DNA from: TWA4 sp051879195
GTDB taxonomy: Bacteria; Bacillota; Clostridia; Lachnospirales; Lachnospiraceae
Length of the DNA stretch: 64,000 bases
Reading direction: 5' to 3'
NCBI GenBank assembly: GCA_051879195.1
Contig: JBJELO010000300.1
Span: 5,847 to 69,846, forward strand
A program made the translations under genes and the position numbers. Of this stretch, positions 34,609 to 43,253 are shown piece by piece. Under the pieces are notes generated by a model, which did not search any database, was not told the DNA's origin, and worked only from the letters and a program-made list of their open reading frames with translations. How positions within the stretch are numbered: position 1 is the stretch's first letter; each line of letters opens with the position of its first letter.

Positions 34609-36888
34609 ATGGTAAAATTATACGACGGTGGAGTTTATCTGATCAACGGAACACAGATTGTTCCGGAAAATGAACAGGCAGAAATCGTAAATGGTAAAAA
34701 AATCAGTAAAGAAGAAGCAAAAAAAGGTACCATTGCCTATTCCATTATGGAAACTCACAACACATCAGGCGATATGGATCATTTGAAAATCAGATTTGAT
34801 GCCATGACTTCCCATGATATCACTTTTGTTGGGATCATCCAGACTGCAAAAGCATCCGGCATGGAAAAATTCCCGATTCCCTACGTTCTGACCAATTGTC
34901 ACAACTCTCTGTGTGCAGTAGGTGGTACCATCAATGAAGATGATCATGTATTTGGTCTGTCTGCAGCGAAAAAGTACGGCGGAATCTATGTTCCTCCTCA
35001 TATTGCGGTAATTCACCAGTACATGAGAGAAAATATGGCAGGCTGCGGAAAGATGATACTGGGCTCTGACAGCCATACCCGTTACGGTGCTCTCGGTACC
35101 ATGGCCATCGGTGAAGGCGGCGGCGAACTGGTAAAACAGCTGCTCTGCAATACATACGATGTGGCTTATCCCGGTGTTATCGCTATTTACCTTGACGGAA
35201 AGCCGAATCCCGGTGTAGGTCCGCAGGATATTGCTCTGGCAATCATCGGTGCTGTATTTAAAAATGGTTACGTTAAGAATAAAGTAATGGAATTTGTTGG
35301 CCCTGGTATCAGCACTATGACAACCGATTTCAGAAACGGTATTGATGTTATGACCACAGAAACAACCTGTCTGTCTTCCATCTGGAGAACCGATGAAGAT
35401 ACAAAATCATTCCTGACAGTTCATGGCAGAGGCGGTGATTACAAAGAACTGAATCCTGCCGATGTGGCTTACTATGATGGTATGGTATATGTGGATCTCA
35501 GCACGGTAAAACCCATGATCGCATTGCCTTTTCATCCCAGTAATACCTATGAAATCGATGAGCTGAATGCAAATCTGGGCGACATCCTCCGTGAAGTGGA
35601 AAAGAGTGCTGCAGCAATTACAGAGAACCCTGATATCAACTTCAGTCTGACCGACAAGATCGTAAACGGCAGATTCCAGGTACAGCAGGGTATTATTGCG
35701 GGCTGTGCGGGTGGCAATTATACAAACGTAATGGAAGCTGCCCATATCCTGAAAAATGCAAGCTGCGGAAACGGTGAATTTACTTTATCCGTATATCCTT
35801 CCTCTCAGCCTGTATTTATGGATCTGGTTGAAAAAGGTGCAATTTCCACATTGATGGCAGCCGGCGCAGCAGTGAAGACAGCATTCTGCGGTCCCTGTTT
35901 CGGTGCGGGCGATACTCCTGCTAATAATGCATTCAGTATCCGCCATACCACAAGAAACTTCCCCAACAGAGAAGGTTCAAAGCCCGGCGTGGGTCAGCTT
36001 TCAGCGGTTGCCCTGATGGATGCACGCTCCATCGCAGCAACCGCAGCCAACGGCGGTATTCTGACACCGGCAACCGACTATGCGGATGACTATGTGGTTC
36101 CCGAATATCATTATGATGATTCTGCTTACAGAGCCCGTGTATACCAGGGATTTGGGAAAGCAGAGCAGGAATCCGAACTGGTTTACGGTCCCAATATCAA
36201 GGACTGGCCGGAAATGTCTCCTCTGGCAGATAATATTCTGCTGAAGGTCTGCTCCAGAATCATGGATAAGGTGACCACAACCGATGAACTGATTCCTTCC
36301 GGCGAGACTTCCTCCTACCGCTCCAATCCTCTCGGATTGGCAGAATTTACTCTGTCAAGACGCGATCCCGCCTATGTGGGCCGAGCAAAGGCAATCGGTG
36401 AAGTGGAAAAGGCAAGGACTGCAGGAAAAGATGTTCTGGAAGCAGCTCCCGAAATGAAATCCGTATATGAAAAGATTGCGGAAATCACACCCGATGTGAA
36501 GAAAGAAGACATTGAAATCGGAAGCATGATCTACTGCGTAAAACCCGGCGACGGCTCTGCCCGTGAACAGGCGGCAAGCTGCCAGAGAGTCCTGGGCGGA
36601 CTTGCAAACATCTGTACGGAATATGCAACCAAGAGATACCGTTCCAACGTAATGAACTGGGGCATGATTCCCTTCCAGATGAAAGAAGAACCGGAATTTG
36701 ACGTGGATGATTATATTTACGTACCCAATGTAAAAGAAGCATTGTCGGGTGATATGAAAGATATCAAAGCATATGTACTGGGAGACAAAGTGAAAGAAAT
36801 CTCTCTGTATATCTCCGATATGACTGAAGATGAAAAGAAAATCGTGAAAGCCGGCTGTCTCATTAATTATAACAGAAATAACCGGTAA
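34609..36888 (+). CDS. Aconitase-family hydratase (YbhJ-like)
   Basis: A 759-residue aconitase-superfamily protein of the type annotated as E. coli YbhJ, distinct from the 652-residue aconitase at 23935. It has GSDSHTRYGALGTMAIGEGGGE, cluster cysteines in AGCAGGNYTN (replacing the usual GSCTN) and FCGPCFGAG, and a C-terminal swivel region KPGDGSAREQAASCQR. The altered first cysteine motif and the changed active-site loop argue for a substrate other than citrate. It sits between citDEF and the lyase maturation genes, with GTCAGGAGAAC upstream. Which hydroxy-acid it handles is unknown. Confidence 0.85.
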   Translation: MVKLYDGGVYLINGTQIVPENEQAEIVNGKKISKEEAKKGTIAYSIMETHNTSGDMDHLKIRFDAMTSHDITFVGIIQTAKASGMEKFPIPYVLTNCHNSLCAVGGTINEDDHVFGLSAAKKYGGIYVPPHIAVIHQYMRENMAGCGKMILGSDSHTRYGALGTMAIGEGGGELVKQLLCNTYDVAYPGVIAIYLDGKPNPGVGPQDIALAIIGAVFKNGYVKNKVMEFVGPGISTMTTDFRNGIDVMTTETTCLSSIWRTDEDTKSFLTVHGRGGDYKELNPADVAYYDGMVYVDLSTVKPMIALPFHPSNTYEIDELNANLGDILREVEKSAAAITENPDINFSLTDKIVNGRFQVQQGIIAGCAGGNYTNVMEAAHILKNASCGNGEFTLSVYPSSQPVFMDLVEKGAISTLMAAGAAVKTAFCGPCFGAGDTPANNAFSIRHTTRNFPNREGSKPGVGQLSAVALMDARSIAATAANGGILTPATDYADDYVVPEYHYDDSAYRARVYQGFGKAEQESELVYGPNIKDWPEMSPLADNILLKVCSRIMDKVTTTDELIPSGETSSYRSNPLGLAEFTLSRRDPAYVGRAKAIGEVEKARTAGKDVLEAAPEMKSVYEKIAEITPDVKKEDIEIGSMIYCVKPGDGSAREQAASCQRVLGGLANICTEYATKRYRSNVMNWGMIPFQMKEEPEFDVDDYIYVPNVKEALSGDMKDIKAYVLGDKVKEISLYISDMTEDEKKIVKAGCLINYNRNNR

Positions 36889-37324
36889 AGACAGCTGCAG
36901 GAAAAGATAAGCGCACAATTTTTTCCTCAGAAAAACACTGTAGAAAACAAAAACTAAACCCCATTACAGACAGCAAAGAAGCAGATCTCTACCCAATACT
37001 GCCAACCCTGCTTCTTTGCCGCAGAAAGTTACTCCTTTTAATTACGTACTCCTTTAACATAATGTTTATCAATGACCGGCTGCGGAACGGATGTGCAGCC
37101 GGTTTTCCTTACTGAATTTCCTGAATGTATGTCTATGCCTTTTATGCATGAGCAGATAGATAAGGGGAATTAGATTATCCTGCCGGGAAGTGTTATAGTT
37201 GAATCATCAAAAGAAAACAGTAAAAAAGATCAGTAAAAGATCGGCAAAGAAATCAATGAAACATGCAAACCGGTTTGTGAGAGGAAGCACCGGGGGATAG
37301 AAGAAATTTCAGGAGGTAATGATC
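36889..37324. other. 436-bp intergenic region with two hairpins
   Basis: A 12-bp perfect stem, GCAAAGAAGCAG (36973-36984) with CTGCTTCTTTGC (37008-37019), lacks a T run. A terminator follows: ACCGGCTGC (37075-37083) with GCAGCCGGT (37095-37103), then TTT. Downstream, TATAGT at 37194-37199 may be a -10 for the small ORF/citC unit. AGGAGG is at 37311-37316. Confidence 0.6.
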
Positions 37325-37528
37325 ATGATGATGCAGCAGACAAATTACGCAGGACAGGCAGCTTATACAGGACGGATGAATTATGCAACAGCAGGGATTT
37401 TCGGAGCCTATGTTTCCGGCATGAGAACAGTTCCCGGCAGAGAGAGAACAGAGGAGCAGCGCCGCAGAGATGCAGAAAAAAGGGCTGCAGTGTTTGAAAT
37501 GATTGAGGATTATATTGAACAGGCTTAA
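37325..37528 (+). CDS. Small hypothetical protein, 67 residues
   Basis: It begins MMMQQTNYAGQAAYTG and ends in a charged helix (RTEEQRRRDAEKRAAVFEMIEDYIEQA). A perfect AGGAGG lies 8 bases before ATG 37325; the ATG at 37319 is only two bases from it and is rejected. The gene leads the citC/citG unit, 82 bp before citC. The N-terminal half is rich in Gly/Ala/Tyr/Asn and probably unstructured. I do not recognise a family. Site quality and position argue that it is translated; function is unknown. Confidence 0.5.
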   Translation: MMMQQTNYAGQAAYTGRMNYATAGIFGAYVSGMRTVPGRERTEEQRRRDAEKRAAVFEMIEDYIEQA

Positions 37529-37610
37529 ATTCGGGACGGAATGATCGGGCCACAGACCGGAAGGAGTGCATCGGTCTGTGGCTTTTCCGATGCATAGAGG
37601 AGGAGAAAAC

Positions 37611-39200
37611 ATGAGTTATCAGGAAAGAACAGGGGATCCTTTCAGAAATTCGGAACTGGTCAGACTGAAAGATTTTTTATATGAGCAGGGACTGGATTAT
37701 GATGAGAGTATTGAGCATACCGTTGTGCTGGAAGACGAGGGAAGAATCATTGGCACAGGTTCCAGTCACGGAAATGTGATCAAATGTGTGGCTGTCTCGC
37801 CGGATTATCAGGGGCAGAATCTTCTTGGGACGATTATGACACATCTGGTTTCCTGGCTGTTCAGTAAAGGAATTACCCATTATTTTGGATTTACCAAGCC
37901 GAAAAACAGGGATATTTTCTGCAGTATGGGGATGTATCCTGTGGCGGAGACGGAGAATGTCCTGCTTCTGGAAAACAAACGCGGCGGATTGAAAAAGTAT
38001 ATGAATCAGCTGGAAAAGGAGACGAAGCAGTGTCAGGAAACGGGAACGGAGAATGAGGCTGGTTCGGGTATCGGAGCTATTGTGGCAAACTGCAATCCGT
38101 TTACCGGCGGACACCGTTACCTGATTGAAAAAGCAGCGGGCGAATGCCGGTGGCTTCACCTGTTTATTCTTTCCGAGGAACAGAAATTTCTTTCCACAGC
38201 TGAGAGGATGCAGCTGGTAAGAGAAGGTGCAGGGGATATTCCCAATATTATTCTGCACGGTACCTCCGATTACCTGATTTCTCCGGCGGTTTTTCCTACC
38301 TATTTTATAAAAGATAAGGCCCAAGCATTTTCCATGAATTGCAGACTGGATATTGAAATATTCAGCGGGTCGATTGCCGGGCGGCTGGGAATCACGAAAC
38401 GTTTTGTGGGAAGCGAGCCGGGATGTGAGGTGACGCGGCAGTACAATGAATGCCTGAAGCAGGAGCTTCCCGCCCGTGGAATTAAAGTGTACGAAATTGA
38501 AAGAAAACAGGTGGAAAATCAACCGGTCAGTGCTTCTTATGTAAGAAAATGTTATGAGGAAGGAAAGCTGGAGAAGGTGAGGGGAATGGTTCCAAAATCA
38601 ACCTTTGACTATCTGAAAACAAAGAGGAGCATTGTAACGGTGCCGCAAATGATGGAAGCGAGAGATAACCGGGCTGCCCGGCAGAAAGAGCTGATTGTAA
38701 AGTGGAATGCACCGGTGATCTGTTTTATGCTGAATATCCCCGGTTCCGTAAAGACTTCTGAGGACTATCTGTGGGCTTTCCGGGAAGGAAAAAAGAAGAT
38801 TCTGGGAAAGCTGCAGCGGCATGGAATCCGGGTACTGGAGAAGAAAGCGGTTTATCCGGTTACCGGGTATGAATTCTATGTGGCTGTTGATGGAACGGGG
38901 AGACGACTGAAACGACTGATGACGGATCTGGAGGATGCGAATCGGCTGGGAAGACTTTTTGATATTGATGTAATTGACACAGACGGAAGGAAAATCAGCA
39001 GATCGGATTATGGAATGCCGGCAAGAAAATGTATTTTATGCGATCAGGAAGCACATGTGTGCAGCCGCAGCCGGAATCACACAGTGGAAGAACTGCTCCG
39101 GTATATCGCAGATGTAATAGGAGAAGCAAGAAGAATCGGGAAAACAGGAAAAATCAGCAAAACAGGAAAATCAGCAAAACAGGAAAACTCGGGGAAGTAA
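37611..39200 (+). CDS. citC: CitC-CitX fusion: citrate lyase ligase + apo-citrate lyase prosthetic-group transferase
   Basis: A 529-residue two-enzyme protein. Residues ~1-330 are [citrate lyase] ligase: an N-acetyltransferase-like region (~1-120), then a nucleotidyltransferase domain with NCNPFTGGHRYLIEKA at ~160, which acetylates the CitD arm. Residues ~340-505 are CitX, which loads the prosthetic group onto CitD: MMEARDNRAARQ, NIPGSVKTS, RLFDIDVID and RKCILCDQEAHVCSRSRNH are recognisable. CitC alone is ~340 residues and CitX ~180. Start 37611 follows GAGGAGGAG. The tail is a Lys/Ser/Gly repeat encoded by tandem DNA repeats (39141-39190). citG follows by 16 bp. Confidence 0.9.
   Translation: MSYQERTGDPFRNSELVRLKDFLYEQGLDYDESIEHTVVLEDEGRIIGTGSSHGNVIKCVAVSPDYQGQNLLGTIMTHLVSWLFSKGITHYFGFTKPKNRDIFCSMGMYPVAETENVLLLENKRGGLKKYMNQLEKETKQCQETGTENEAGSGIGAIVANCNPFTGGHRYLIEKAAGECRWLHLFILSEEQKFLSTAERMQLVREGAGDIPNIILHGTSDYLISPAVFPTYFIKDKAQAFSMNCRLDIEIFSGSIAGRLGITKRFVGSEPGCEVTRQYNECLKQELPARGIKVYEIERKQVENQPVSASYVRKCYEEGKLEKVRGMVPKSTFDYLKTKRSIVTVPQMMEARDNRAARQKELIVKWNAPVICFMLNIPGSVKTSEDYLWAFREGKKKILGKLQRHGIRVLEKKAVYPVTGYEFYVAVDGTGRRLKRLMTDLEDANRLGRLFDIDVIDTDGRKISRSDYGMPARKCILCDQEAHVCSRSRNHTVEELLRYIADVIGEARRIGKTGKISKTGKSAKQENSGK
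39141..39190 (+). repeat. Tandem 17-18 bp repeat encoding C-terminal tail of CitC-CitX
   Basis: AAAACAGGAAAAATCAGC (39141-39158), AAAACAGGAAAATCAGC (39159-39175) and a third partial unit. The units differ by one A, so the repeat does not hold one reading frame. Copy-number changes would alter only the tail beyond the CitX domain. Confidence 0.8.
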
Positions 39201-39216
39201 AAAGGCGGAGTGAGAT

Positions 39217-40140
39217 ATGAGCAGCAGGATGTTGAGCAGAATGGGCATCTGCCAGCTGTTTCGGAAGGACGACGGCGGACGGCAGGAAGTGTTTTTGGAA
39301 AAACGGGTCAGGGAAAATATTGAGACAGCGCTTCTTGAGGAAGTTTTTACGACTCCAAAACCGGGTCTGGTGGACTGCCATGACAACGGAGCACATACCG
39401 ATATGGACTGTGGTACTTTTATTAAAAGCACGTATGCTGTTTCGCCCTATCTGGCCCGGATGGTATCTGAGGGATACCATTGGGAAGCTTCGGTGGAAAG
39501 TCTGTTTCCCCATATAAGGAAAATCGGAATTCAAGCGGAAAAAGCCATGTTTCAGGTAACGGAAGGTGTCAATACACATAAAGGAATTATTTTTACCATG
39601 GGGATTCTGGGAGCTGCGGCGGGATATGAATACCGCAGGAACGGAAAGATTGATTCTGCAGAGATTCTGAAACTCTCCGGTAAGATGGTTCGCGAAACCA
39701 TGGATCGGGAATTTGAGGCTATGGAAAAGAGAAACCCCTGTACCCACGGCGAACTTCTTTATCGGATGTACGGAGAAAAAGGAATCCGGGGGGAAGCACG
39801 AAACGGTTTTCCCATCATCAGGGAAACAGCTCTGCCGTGGATGAAACGGTATCTGCAGGCCGGAATGGACTGGAACACAGTGAAAATCAACGTGCTTCTT
39901 CAGGTGATTCTCGGTCTGAATGATACCAATGTGTTGAGCCGGAGCGGTTATTCCGGGCTGGAATGGATCCGGGGCCGGGCAGTACATATCCTGGCAGCAG
40001 GCGGATCTGCTTCGGAAGAAGGATACAAAGAACTGGCGGAAATGAACCGGGAATGTATCCGCAGAAATATCAGCCCGGGCGGAGCGGCCGATATCCTGGC
40101 GGCAGCACTGTTTCTGTATTATATGGAAGCAGGTATGTGA
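39217..40140 (+). CDS. citG: Triphosphoribosyl-dephospho-CoA synthase
   Basis: A 307-residue enzyme that makes the precursor of the citrate lyase prosthetic group from ATP and dephospho-CoA. CitG motifs are TTPKPGLVDCHDNGAHTDMD, TEGVNTHKGIIF and LNDTNVLSRSG. It lies 16 bp after the CitC-CitX gene and is the last gene of the citrate island. The ribosome site is weak (GGCGGAG). Its presence completes lyase maturation: CitG, CitX domain, CitC domain. Confidence 0.93.
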   Translation: MSSRMLSRMGICQLFRKDDGGRQEVFLEKRVRENIETALLEEVFTTPKPGLVDCHDNGAHTDMDCGTFIKSTYAVSPYLARMVSEGYHWEASVESLFPHIRKIGIQAEKAMFQVTEGVNTHKGIIFTMGILGAAAGYEYRRNGKIDSAEILKLSGKMVRETMDREFEAMEKRNPCTHGELLYRMYGEKGIRGEARNGFPIIRETALPWMKRYLQAGMDWNTVKINVLLQVILGLNDTNVLSRSGYSGLEWIRGRAVHILAAGGSASEEGYKELAEMNRECIRRNISPGGAADILAAALFLYYMEAGM

Positions 40141-40300
40141 TACAGAATTGTCACTGTTTATGGCCAGATAGGAAATTATTCTGATCACACTTCCTTTTTT
40201 GCACTATTTTCCGGTCTTGCTGTAGATCCGGGCAGATTTCCGCACAGATCTCCCAACCCCTGCCGGCTTGCTATTTATGTACTTCAATGGTAGAATTGAG

Positions 40301-40446
40301 GTAACTGTTCAGAGCCAGCCTCGAAAATACTTTGTGTTTTCGAGGTGTGGCGTATCCGCCAAATAGATTCATACAATAACAGGCTTGTGAATGCAGGCAT
40401 TCGTCGCCTGTTATTGTATGAATCCGCTTGGCTCTGAACAGTTACA
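40301..40446. mobile_element. MITE-like element with 17-bp terminal inverted repeats
   Basis: The ends are GTAACTGTTCAGAGCCA (40301-40317) and its exact complement TGGCTCTGAACAGTTAC (40429-40445). Inside are CCTCGAAAA/TTTTCGAGG near 40319-40345 and a 19-bp stem, 40366-40384 with 40406-40424. AATTGAG directly precedes the element (40294-40300) and recurs right after it (40447-40453), as a 7-bp target duplication would. There is no coding capacity. Related ends occur at 10461-10482, 20135-20174 and 34536-34552. A non-autonomous transposable element or mobile hairpin repeat is the best reading; no matching transposase is in the window. Confidence 0.7.
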
Positions 40447-40526
40447 AATTGAGATACATTGGATGCTTTGTATCTTTGCGGGATGGCAGTATCCGTAATA
40501 TATCTTCGGAAGGGATCGTGTGGCGA

Positions 40527-40714
40527 ATGGGAAGATTTGTGAATCCTGATAACAGTGCATTTCAGGTTGCGTTAAATTCGGAAATATATGTTGATAAAAC
40601 CGGGTTGATAGAGGAAATCAATAAGCTTATACCGGTGATATTCTGCTGGTTGGTATCAGTTATGATAAGAAAAGCAGGGAACACCGGTGTGTGATTGAGA
40701 AATATGAGAAGTAA
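40527..40714 (+). pseudogene. Remnant of AAA-ATPase-like/PD-(D/E)XK protein (DUF1703 group)
   Basis: From ATG 40527 the frame reads MGRFVNPDNSAFQVALNSEI then YVDKTGLIEEIN, the typical start of the AAA-ATPase_like family, which runs ~520-560 residues. After ~35 residues it jumps, in another frame, to ILLVGISYDKKSREHRCVIE KYEK and stop at 40712-40714, the typical end of the same family. About 480 internal codons are missing, so this is a deletion remnant. It begins 80 bp from the MITE-like element. A hairpin at 40780-40814 followed by CTTTTA is probably its old terminator. Confidence 0.75.
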
Positions 40715-40779
40715 TCCGAAAAAAACAGACGAATGAAACCGGTTTAAAGCAGAATCGGAATCAAAAACAGGATAATTTT

Positions 40780-40820
40780 AAACGGGCTCACAGAGTTACA
40801 CTGCGGGCCCGTTTCTTTTA
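40780..40820 (+). terminator. Terminator downstream of AAA-ATPase remnant
   Basis: AAACGGGC (40780-40787) pairs with GCCCGTTT (40807-40814), followed by CTTTTA. Confidence 0.65.
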
Positions 40821-40911
40821 ATGCTTTGTTCGTGCATGTTTTCTTCCCGTTATCTCCAACCTGTGTTATACTGTGTGAGTTGAAATCAATACGGGGAGAG
40901 CGATAACAGGG

Positions 40912-42417
40912 ATGAATAAACGAAAAGAAATTCTGAGAAATATGTTCAGGCTGGCGGGAATCGTGGCGGGAGCTACGCTGCTGGGCAGGATTTTCACAGC
41001 GCTCGGGTTTCCGGAGACCAATATTGTGGTGATGTATCTTCTGGCAGTTCTGCTGGTTGCCCGGTTTACGCAGGGATATCAGTACGGAATTCTGTCGGCG
41101 GTTGTTTCGTTACTGTGCTATAATTACTTCTTTACTGCACCGTATCATACACTGGCAGTTTATGATCCGGGATATCTGATCACCTTTGCCATCATGCTGG
41201 TGACTTCGTTTGTAACAAGCGCACTGACCACGAAGGAAAAGCTTCTGACAAAAGAAGCCAGTGAAAAGGGGGACGAGAGTCAGATCCTCTACATGCTTTC
41301 CAGTCGTCTTTCGGATGCATCGGATATGGAGTCGGTTCTGCGGATTACAGTGGACAGCATCAGCCGGCTGCTGCAGGTCAACACGGGATGTATCTACCTG
41401 GGCACGCTGGGCGATGCCATCTATATTCAGCAGACGGGTGAGGAACAGATACACCGGAGTCTGCCGGATGCAGAGGAGCTGCGCCGGCGTTTTTCCAATC
41501 TGCGGACTGAATATCTGGAGGATGAGGAAGCATTCTGCTATCCGGTGGACGGAAGAGAACATCTGCTGGCGGTGGTAAGAATCGACAGAAGTGTGACGAA
41601 AGAGGAACTGGCTCAGAAGCAGAAGCTGCTCCATTCCATTATTGAAAATATTTCCATGGCCATGGAGCGAATTGAAGTTACGATTGAAAGAGTTCGCGAC
41701 CGGGAGAATATGGAGAGGGAACGGGAGCGGGCTAATCTGCTGCGGGCCATCTCCCATGATCTGCGGACGCCCCTTTCCGGGATTATGGGTACATCTGAAA
41801 TGCTGATGGATATGACAGACCGGGAGGACCAGCGACAGAAACTGCTTCTTGACATTTATCAGGATGCGGACTGGCTGAAATCTCTGGTGGAAAATATCCT
41901 GAGTCTGACCAGGCTGCAGGACGGAAAAATCGTGGTGCATAAGGAGATGGAAGCCATTGAGGAGATTATCGGATGTGCGGTGGCGCATGTGGAGCGGAGT
42001 TTTCCTGATCGGGAAATCTGTGTTGATACTCCGGAGGACTTCCGGCTTGTGCCCATGGATGCCAAACTGATCGAGCAGGTGATCACCAATCTTCTTGATA
42101 ATGCGGTAAAGCATACGAAACCGCAGGAGACTATCACCATTTCGGCCCGTTATACAGACAGGGATATTTCCATTGCAGTGCGGGATGAAGGGGAAGGCAT
42201 CGCCAGGGAGGATATTCCCAATCTGTTTCAGATCTTTTATACATCAAAAAAACGCTCTGCCGATGTGAAACGGGGGATCGGTCTGGGGCTTACCATCTGC
42301 GAAACAGTGGTAAAGGCTCATGGAGGTACTATCACCGGCAGAAACCGGGCAGACAGAAAAGGCGCGGAATTTATTTTCACGCTGCCGCTGGAGGAAGGAG
42401 AGAAGGAAGATGTTTAA
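40912..42417 (+). CDS. KdpD-like sensor histidine kinase lacking the N-terminal KdpD/USP domains
   Basis: A 501-residue membrane kinase. Four hydrophobic helices (~15-105) form the DUF4118 module of KdpD, with FFTAPYHTLAV between helices. A GAF-like region (~130-255) and coiled coil follow, then the phospho-acceptor His in AISHDLRTPLSG, and the ATPase domain with N box LLDNAVKHT and G boxes DEGEGI and GIGLGLTICE. Full KdpD is ~900 residues with an N-terminal regulatory half that is absent here. The response regulator overlaps its stop by 8 bases. No kdpFABC is in the window; a Trk operon follows instead. Confidence 0.9.
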   Translation: MNKRKEILRNMFRLAGIVAGATLLGRIFTALGFPETNIVVMYLLAVLLVARFTQGYQYGILSAVVSLLCYNYFFTAPYHTLAVYDPGYLITFAIMLVTSFVTSALTTKEKLLTKEASEKGDESQILYMLSSRLSDASDMESVLRITVDSISRLLQVNTGCIYLGTLGDAIYIQQTGEEQIHRSLPDAEELRRRFSNLRTEYLEDEEAFCYPVDGREHLLAVVRIDRSVTKEELAQKQKLLHSIIENISMAMERIEVTIERVRDRENMERERERANLLRAISHDLRTPLSGIMGTSEMLMDMTDREDQRQKLLLDIYQDADWLKSLVENILSLTRLQDGKIVVHKEMEAIEEIIGCAVAHVERSFPDREICVDTPEDFRLVPMDAKLIEQVITNLLDNAVKHTKPQETITISARYTDRDISIAVRDEGEGIAREDIPNLFQIFYTSKKRSADVKRGIGLGLTICETVVKAHGGTITGRNRADRKGAEFIFTLPLEEGEKEDV

Positions 42418-43132
42418 AGAAAAAATACTGGTCATTGAGGATGATGTGCAGATACAGAATTTTATGGTTTATGCGCTGGAAAATGCCGGATTTACGGTGG
42501 AAAGTGCATTTAACGGAAAGGATGGCATCAACTGCATGATCCGGAAAAATGCCGACCTGATCCTGCTGGATCTGGGGCTGCCGGATATGGATGGAATGGA
42601 TGTACTCCACCGGATTCGGGAATGGTCGGAGGTTCCCATTATAATCGTATCCGCAAGAGATCAGGACAGGGAAAAAGCAGCTGCTCTCGATGACGGCGCC
42701 GACGATTATCTGACAAAACCTTTTTCCGCTACGGAGCTGATGGCAAGAATCCGCGTGGCGCTCCGCCATTATTACCGTATGAGCCGTGTAAAAGAGGCAG
42801 AAAAACCGGATGATACCGTTTATGTTAACGGGGAACTGAAGCTGGACAACGGAGCCCACATGGTATATAAAAACGGGCAGGAAATTCATATGACACCGCT
42901 GGAATATCAGCTCCTTCTGCTGTTTATGCAGAATCCGGGCAAAGTATTGACCTACCACACCATCCTTCGCAGGATCTGGGGAGAAGGGTATGGCGAAGAC
43001 ACTCAGGTCCTGCGTTCCGTCATGGCCTCCACCCGGCGGAAAATCGAAAAAAATCCCGCCAAACCCCGGTATATTGAAACGGAAATCGGTATCGGTTACC
43101 GGATGAGAGAGCATGAGGCAGGGGAAGAATAA
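42410..43132 (+). CDS. KdpE-like response regulator (OmpR/PhoB family)
   Basis: A 240-residue regulator. The receiver has D11/D12, phospho-acceptor D54 (LLDLGLPDMDG) and K in DDYLTKPF. The C-terminal winged helix (~140-238) has the MTPLEYQLLLLFMQNPGKVL start and ETEIGIGYRM end typical of KdpE/PhoB proteins. Start 42410 (GAAGGA upstream) lies within the kinase's last codons; a longer frame from 42320 runs inside the kinase gene. It probably binds the TCACA box array at 43254-43372 and turns on the Trk operon. Confidence 0.93.
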   Translation: MFKEKILVIEDDVQIQNFMVYALENAGFTVESAFNGKDGINCMIRKNADLILLDLGLPDMDGMDVLHRIREWSEVPIIIVSARDQDREKAAALDDGADDYLTKPFSATELMARIRVALRHYYRMSRVKEAEKPDDTVYVNGELKLDNGAHMVYKNGQEIHMTPLEYQLLLLFMQNPGKVLTYHTILRRIWGEGYGEDTQVLRSVMASTRRKIEKNPAKPRYIETEIGIGYRMREHEAGEE

Positions 43133-43191
43133 ATACGCAGAAAACCTGAAAATATGATAAAATCTGTAATCATGAAATCAGTCAATTTATA

Positions 43192-43232
43192 AACAGCTGC
43201 AGACAGAAATCAAAAGTCTGCAGCTGTTTTTT
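43192..43232 (+). terminator. Terminator after two-component genes
   Basis: AACAGCTGCAGAC (43192-43204) pairs perfectly with GTCTGCAGCTGTT (43216-43228), ending in TTTTTT. Confidence 0.9.
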
Positions 43233-43253
43233 ATATGGAAGGAAATTGTTCAG

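Noticed and set aside
39141..39190. Short direct repeats considered as a CRISPR array
   Set aside because: Units of 17-18 bp without spacers, inside a coding tail; simple tandem repeat.
40141..40300. 160-bp gap after citG
   Set aside because: No gene, hairpin with T run or clear promoter was found before the MITE-like element.
40428..40694. 88-codon frame starting inside the MITE-like element
   Set aside because: Its start is within the terminal repeat and its C-terminal part is the wrong frame of the AAA-ATPase remnant; the remnant reading from 40527 explains it.
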